Assembly (NCBI RefSeq): GCF_018614585.1
Contig: NZ_JAGGOI010000032.1
Span: 62,001 to 126,000 of the forward strand
Direction of reading: 5' to 3'
Source: Streptomyces sp. ISL-1
GTDB taxonomy: Bacteria; Actinomycetota; Actinomycetes; Streptomycetales; Streptomycetaceae
DNA: 64,000 bases
Both the position numbers and the translations under genes were made by a program. Of this stretch, positions 59,912 through 64,000 are shown piece after piece. Positions within the stretch are counted from its first letter, which is position 1. Every line of letters begins with the position of its first letter. The notes beneath the pieces were generated by a model. The model made no database searches, had not been told where the DNA came from, and was given only the letters and a program-made list of their open reading frames with translations.

Positions 59912-60803
59912 AGTGGTCGAATGCGACCAGTGACCGCGTGATCGGGGCACCGGTCTTGTGGTTGCGCCAGATCGCGGCGGCCAAGGCGAGGATGCGCTGG
60001 GCGACCCGGACAGCGACGCCCTCGAAGGTCCGCCCGCCGTGCTGTTCCAGGTCCAACTGGACCCTGAGTGTGTCGTTCACGGACTCGATCAGTTGCCGCA
60101 GCGACTTGAGGAGGGACTCTCCCTTGCGCTTCTTCTCCCGCTTGAAGGAAGGCCGCAGCAGGTCGATCCCTCGCATCGCGAGGTCCGCCTCGAACTCCTT
60201 GGATGCGAAGCCCTTGTCCGCGATGAGTAGCAGTCCGGGCCGGTCGGCCACCAGGTCTTCCTCGACGTCGAGCATGGCCTGGAGCACCTCGCGTTCATCG
60301 AGTTTCGGGTTCGCGAGCGCCCACAAGATCGGCATCCCGGTCGGGGTGCAGACCAGATACAGGCGCAGGCCCCAGAAGAACCTCGAATGGCTGGCGCAGT
60401 ACCCGTATTCGGCCCAGCCGGCCATCCCCGACCGCTTCCCCGTCGGCCGCGAACGCCCGCACTCCACAGGTGTCGAGTCCGCGATCCAGTGGTTGTCGAA
60501 CCAGAAGTCCGTGTCCACCGCGAGGGTCCGTATCGCCTTCTTGACCAGTGGCAGTGCGGCCTTGAGACGTTTGTTGTACCCGAACTGCTGCGGCAGGTAC
60601 GGGAACATCGTGGCGAGGTTCTTGCGCGCGTACCGCAGCCACCTGGCTTCGGAGCGGAAGCCGAGCAGTGCCTGGGCCACGGCGAGCGTGACCAGCTCCG
60701 GATCGCTCAACTGCGGCGGGCAGCCCATCCATCGCTCCACCTCCAGCTCGTCATCGACCTTCACGTACAGTGCCGTCAGCAGGGTGTCCAGTTCATTCGT
60801 CAC
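59910..60803 (-). CDS. IS982-family transposase, apparently intact
   Basis: 297 residues: ELVTLAVAQALLGFRSEARW, then the DDE region with IADSTPVECGRSRPTGKR, WGLRLYLVCTPTGMPILWAL, LLIADKGFASKEFE and SFKREKKRKGE. The C-terminal RVAQRILALAAAIWRNHKTG is typical of IS982 members. No frameshift was found. Clear terminal inverted repeats could not be identified, so element borders are open. It lies between an amidohydrolase and a membrane protein gene and does not interrupt a recognisable gene. Confidence 0.9.
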   Translation of the reverse strand: MTNELDTLLTALYVKVDDELEVERWMGCPPQLSDPELVTLAVAQALLGFRSEARWLRYARKNLATMFPYLPQQFGYNKRLKAALPLVKKAIRTLAVDTDFWFDNHWIADSTPVECGRSRPTGKRSGMAGWAEYGYCASHSRFFWGLRLYLVCTPTGMPILWALANPKLDEREVLQAMLDVEEDLVADRPGLLLIADKGFASKEFEADLAMRGIDLLRPSFKREKKRKGESLLKSLRQLIESVNDTLRVQLDLEQHGGRTFEGVAVRVAQRILALAAAIWRNHKTGAPITRSLVAFDH

Positions 60804-60848
60804 AGAACGATCTTGGGCACCCTCTTCTTCGCATTCCCCGACGCACTG

Positions 60849-61343
60849 TCAGGCGGCGCCGCTACTTGCGCCCTTCGCTCTTCCGGCCCCCCGTGCGGCC
60901 AAACCGAAGACGAGACCACCGACCAGGAACCAGGGATTCCACAGCAGCAGCGTCCACAGCCGCTGTTCCGGGCTTACGTCTATCTCCTGGCCCGCAGTGT
61001 CGGTCAGCAGCAGCACCTCGACGGCGATGCCGCGCACCAGCAGCACAGCGCAGGCCCCCCACCCCAGGGCCTTGACCACCCGTCCTGCCAGGCCACGAGG
61101 CTGCGGCCTGGCGAGAAGCCATCCCAGCACACCGCCGGCAAGGCATAGCAATCCCACGCCCCACAAGCCCACCGCCACGAACCACCCAGGGCGTTCCTCG
61201 GCCAGGGGCCCCGCCGAGACACTGAGGCCCCAGTCGCCGCCCAGCGCCCAGTAAAAATGAAGCACGGCGAAAGCAATCGCCCAGGCACACGCGATGCGCC
61301 CCCACAACCCCGGCGTTGTCTTGTCCTGCGGATCTTCATGCAT
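60849..61343 (-). CDS. DUF3995-like membrane protein
   Basis: 164 residues from the ATG at 61343; in-frame starts also exist at 61355 and 61385. Four hydrophobic helices: IACAWAIAFAVLHFYWALGG, WFVAVGLWGVGLLCLAGGVL, VVKALGWGACAVLLVRGIAV and LLLWNPWFLVGGLVFGLAAR. The LHFYWALGGDWG and WNPWFLVGG segments match the small DUF3995 family. Its function is not known. Confidence 0.7.
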   Translation of the reverse strand: MHEDPQDKTTPGLWGRIACAWAIAFAVLHFYWALGGDWGLSVSAGPLAEERPGWFVAVGLWGVGLLCLAGGVLGWLLARPQPRGLAGRVVKALGWGACAVLLVRGIAVEVLLLTDTAGQEIDVSPEQRLWTLLLWNPWFLVGGLVFGLAARGAGRAKGASSGAA

Positions 61344-61456
61344 GGCGAGGAGCATGCCACTGCCGTGGCACGCCGCCGCCAGCACCGCTGAGTAACCAGC
61401 ACACCCACCATCCAGTTAGGTGGTGTCTCTCCGATCAGTGACTCGTTGTTCTGGTC

Positions 61457-62394
61457 TTGCTCAGCAGGGGGGATCTCACCGATGACGAGTGGGCGGCGCT
61501 GGAGCCGCTGTTGCCGACAAGCAACAACCGGTGTGGTCGGTGGCGTGATCACCGGCAGGTGATCAACGGGATCATTCACCGGCTCAGCACCGGGTGTCAG
61601 TGGCGCAAGCTGCCTGAACGCTTCGGCCCGTGGCAGACCGTCCACAATCGGCACATGCTGTGGTCGGCCGACGGCACCTGGGAGAGATTGCTGCAGCGTG
61701 TCCAGGCCATCGCCGACGCCGCGGGCGAAGTCGACTGGAACGTCAACATCGACTCCACCTCGATCCGCGCCCACCAGCATGCCGCAGGGGCTCCAAAGAA
61801 CCCTCCGCCCCGACCGCCCAGTGCCTCAAAAGGGGCCACACAAAGATCACTTCACTTGCACGCGCATGTGCGCCTACTCCTGTTCCTGGTGGAGGCGGCG
61901 CGGCAGGCGAAGCCCTCGGCCGTTCCCGTGGCGGGCTGACCACCAAGGTCCACCTGAGTGCGGACGGCAGGTGCCGCCCACTCTCCCTGGTGGTCACCCC
62001 AGGGCAGCGGGCGGACTGCACCCAGTTCGAGTTGGTCATGGACAAGATTCGTGTCCCTCGGCTCGGTCCGGGCAGACCACGACCTCTGCCGGACAGTGTT
62101 GGAGCCGATAACGCGTAGAGCAACAGTGTGATCCGCGCCTATCTGCGCCGTCGCGGGATCCGGCACGTGATCCCGGAGAAGAGCGGACGCAAGGCCGCCC
62201 GCCAGCAGCGTGGTTCACGCGGCGGCCGGCCGGCGGGCTTCGACAAGGCCCGATACCGGGCCAGGAACTCGGTGGAACGAGCGATCAACAAGCTGAAGCA
62301 GTTCAGGGCTGTAGCCACCCGATATGACAAGCGCGGCTACGTTTACCTGGGCACTGTCACGGCCGCCGCACTTCTCATCTGGCTCCGGACGTGA
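61457..62394 (+). pseudogene. IS5-family transposase gene with frameshifts
   Basis: The first frame, LTDDEWAALEPLLPTSNNRC to IDSTSIRAHQHAAGAPKNPP, carries the N-terminus and first catalytic Asp. The reading then shifts to GGLTTKVHLSADGRCRPLSL and TPGQRADCTQFELVMDKIRV, followed by a stop. A third frame holds RAYLRRRGIRHVIPEKSGRK and RNSVERAINKLKQFRAVATR with the last Glu. At least two frameshifts or deletions separate the parts, so the element cannot make an intact transposase. Possible ends are GGTGGTGTCTCTCC at about 61420 and a GGTGGCCTGTC complement near 62400; the match is weak. Confidence 0.85.
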
Positions 62395-62476
62395 CCGACA
62401 GGCCACCCACGGCGGTGCAGGGCATGCGCTGAAACTCGCTGCCCGGCCGACACGGTGCCGTGCCAGAATCCAGCGC

Positions 62477-63505
62477 ATGCCAGTTCGATACCCGCGCCCC
62501 TTGCGCCCCGGTGACCGCGTCGGAATCACCTCTCCATCCAGCGGAGTCAACGAGAAGCTCCGCGAGCGCCTCCACGTGGCCATCCGTGACGTGGAGGCAC
62601 GCGGATTCGAGGTGGTCCTCGGAAAATGCATGGACGGCTCGGGACATGTCAGTGCTCCCGCCGCCGCGCGCGCAGACGAACTGACGTCGCTGCTGACCGA
62701 TCCCGAAATCAGTGCTGTGGTGCCGCCCTGGGGCGGGGAGCTGGCGATTGACCTCTTGCCGCTGCTCGACTGGGACCAACTGCGCGTCGCTGAACCGACC
62801 TGGCTCGTGGGGTTCTCCGACCTGTCGACCATCATCACCCCGCTGACCCTCCTCACCGGGACCGCGACCATTCACGGCAACAACCTCATGGACACTCCTT
62901 ACCGGACCCCTGACGGGCTGGTCTCCTGGCTCGACATCGTCAGCGCACCACGGGGACACCAGTTCACACAGATCCCGCCTGGCCACCACAGATCCACTGG
63001 CTGGGACGACTACGCCGCCCAGCCCGAGGTACGGGAGTACACGCTCGACGCCCCTGGCACATGGACGCGGCTGGACGGAAGCGGAGATCTTGAAGTCGAG
63101 GGCCGCCTGATCGGGGGCTGCATCGAGACACTGTGCAACCTCACCGGGACCGCCTTTCTCAACGTGTCCGACTTCGCACGGACTGAGGCTGCGGACGGGC
63201 TGCTGGTGTATGTGGAGGCCGCAGGCGACGATGCCTTCACCATCTGCCGGAACCTGCACGGTATGCGGCTGGCCGGCTTCTTCGACGCGGCGAACGCGGT
63301 GCTCGTCGGACGGACCTCGGCACCAGGCGCCCCTTCATTGTCCCAACACCAGGCCGTGCTGGACGCGCTTGGTCCATTGAATGTGCCGATCATTGCCGAC
63401 GTGGAATGCGGCCACGTCCCGCCATACATGCCGATCGTCAATGGGGCGCACGGCCGCCTGGTCCACACATCAACACGGAGCGAACTCACCCAGACCTTGG
63501 TCTGA
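62477..63505 (+). CDS. S66-family peptidase (LD-carboxypeptidase/MccF-like)
   Basis: 342 residues from the ATG at 62477. Family features: RPGDRVGITSPSSGVNEKLR at the N-terminus, the catalytic Ser in WLVGFSDLST, Glu in IGGCIETLCNL and His in DVECGHVPPYMPIVNG. LD-carboxypeptidases trim peptidoglycan peptides in the cytoplasm; the MccF branch instead destroys microcin C-type or acyl-adenylate toxins and gives self-immunity. The sequence does not decide between them. It starts just after the frameshifted IS5 element and ends before a hairpin. Confidence 0.87.
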   Translation: MPVRYPRPLRPGDRVGITSPSSGVNEKLRERLHVAIRDVEARGFEVVLGKCMDGSGHVSAPAAARADELTSLLTDPEISAVVPPWGGELAIDLLPLLDWDQLRVAEPTWLVGFSDLSTIITPLTLLTGTATIHGNNLMDTPYRTPDGLVSWLDIVSAPRGHQFTQIPPGHHRSTGWDDYAAQPEVREYTLDAPGTWTRLDGSGDLEVEGRLIGGCIETLCNLTGTAFLNVSDFARTEAADGLLVYVEAAGDDAFTICRNLHGMRLAGFFDAANAVLVGRTSAPGAPSLSQHQAVLDALGPLNVPIIADVECGHVPPYMPIVNGAHGRLVHTSTRSELTQTLV

Positions 63506-63537
63506 CACGCCAATTTCCCCCTCCACTGCCCATGAAA

Positions 63538-63574
63538 CGGCGGTAGAAGATGCACTTGGCACCTGCTACCGCCG
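63538..63574 (+). terminator. Hairpin after the S66 peptidase gene
   Basis: CGGCGGTAG and CTACCGCCG pair exactly around a 19-base loop, 32 bases after the stop. No T-run follows. Confidence 0.55.
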
Positions 63575-63666
63575 TCCGCAACCGATTGCCCGACGACAGG
63601 GCTGAAGAGTCCAGGACGGGCAGTTAGCGTGATCGACGAGTCAGGCCCTAGCCACCACATGCGACC

Positions 63667-63687
63667 GAACACATCGGACTCCTTCGT
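63667..63687 (-). repeat. Inverted copy of the 59891-59911 repeat
   Basis: GAACACATCGGACTCCTTCG(T) is the reverse complement of 59891-59911 except for one base. It lies 3.8 kb from that copy in opposite orientation, in an otherwise empty stretch after the S66 peptidase gene. Confidence 0.6.
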
Positions 63688-63744
63688 GTAGTTGCGAAGA
63701 CACCTGAGCGGCGCACAGTGCACCGTCCTGTTCATGCGCGTTGT

Positions 63745-64000
63745 TCATGAGCGTCGGCTACCCGCGCGCAGCAGCACTTGTCGGGAGACCTGAGCGATCG
63801 CCGGGGGCACGGTCTCTCCCTCGTATCCCAAGGGCACTTCACATCGGGCGCTTGCTCGGTTGACGATGACGATGCCGGGACGGTCGAGATCCAAGGTCCC
63901 TTTGTGAGCAGTCGAACTGATCTCGGGTGCAGGGCCGTCCACACGGATGAGTAGACCTCTCCGTTTGTGTGGTTTCTGTGCGTGGCCGTACAACCTTCTT
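63745..64000 (-). CDS. C-terminal end of an unrecognised protein, start beyond window
   Basis: The frame is open from the window edge to a stop at 63745. The visible 80-odd residues include RGLLIRVDGPAPEISSTA, TLDLDRPGIVIVNRASARC and VPPAIAQVSRQVLLRAG. No domain is recognised. An overlapping frame on the same strand (63732-63944) looks less protein-like. Confidence 0.35.
   Translation of the reverse strand, partial: RRLYGHAQKPHKRRGLLIRVDGPAPEISSTAHKGTLDLDRPGIVIVNRASARCEVPLGYEGETVPPAIAQVSRQVLLRAGSRRS

Noticed and set aside
61457..61939. Treating the three frames of the IS5 element as separate genes
   Set aside because: They are consecutive parts of one transposase in different frames, so they belong to a single pseudogene.
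1..64000. CRISPR array
   Set aside because: No regularly spaced direct repeats of 25-40 bases with unique spacers and no cas genes were seen. The only tandem repeats are coding or short.

Overview
The window is very GC-rich DNA with GTG/TTG starts, ATGA-type gene overlaps, strong GGAGG ribosome binding sites and families typical of Streptomyces: an ATP-binding/XRE-DUF5753/DUF397 cassette, a DUF2254 membrane protein and actinobacterial insertion sequences. From memory, several blocks match the gene order of the right part of the Streptomyces coelicolor chromosome (the frc/oxc/sucCD block near SCO6583-6586 and the pterin/flavin-like block near SCO6650-6655). I take it as a Streptomyces chromosome segment. 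That assignment is inference.

Layout. 1-6.6 kb: an oxalate/acyl-CoA block with a CoA-transferase and an oxalyl-CoA decarboxylase-like enzyme, divergent from a sucC/sucD-like ligase pair and an aldehyde dehydrogenase, with a perfect inverted repeat in the divergent promoter region. 6.7-14.8 kb: a DUF2254 membrane protein, tRNA-Leu(GAG) with a long terminator hairpin, an alcohol dehydrogenase, a secreted trypsin-like protease with a tiny propeptide-like partner, a soluble Ser/Thr kinase and the XRE/DUF397 cassette. 14.9-24 kb: a type I restriction operon with an extra methyltransferase that carries its own target-recognition half and a DNA-binding N-terminus. 24-29.2 kb: small membrane proteins, a stand-alone RNase H-like protein, a decayed element with inverted repeats of about 100 bp, an EcsC/TerB-like protein and a DUF397 relic.

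29.2-38.7 kb: an acyl-CoA ligase and a CDP-alcohol phosphatidyltransferase, then a compact biosynthetic cluster of zinc-type dehydrogenase, 6-pyruvoyl-tetrahydropterin synthase homologue, glycosyltransferase, methyltransferase and flippase-like membrane protein. Facing these are a RibD-type reductase, a creatininase-family hydrolase and a GTP cyclohydrolase II. The cyclohydrolase has Met where the usual enzyme has the product-deciding Tyr, and the pterin synthase homologue has lost a zinc ligand and the catalytic Cys. Together they look like a riboflavin-like start diverted into an unknown glycosylated, methylated pyrimidine or pterin metabolite. I consider this the most interesting system in the window.

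38.7-45.2 kb: an NHLM-type bacteriocin export operon (Cys-free double-glycine precursor, HlyD-like subunit, C39 peptidase ABC transporter, second ABC protein with a heptapeptide tandem repeat), with no modification enzyme beside it. 45.2-51 kb: a scrapyard of RHS fragments and two truncated IS1380-family copies around a PH-like-domain protein. The second IS remnant is fused in frame to the next gene. 51-59.9 kb: a CPBP protease, a VWA-domain membrane pair, an alkylglycerone-phosphate-synthase-like oxidase divergent from a TetR regulator with a palindromic operator, a GH5 glycosidase and an N-formylglutamate amidohydrolase-like protein. 59.9-64 kb: an apparently intact IS982-family transposase, a DUF3995-like membrane protein, a frameshifted IS5-family element, an S66 (LD-carboxypeptidase/MccF-like) peptidase and the end of an unrecognised gene.
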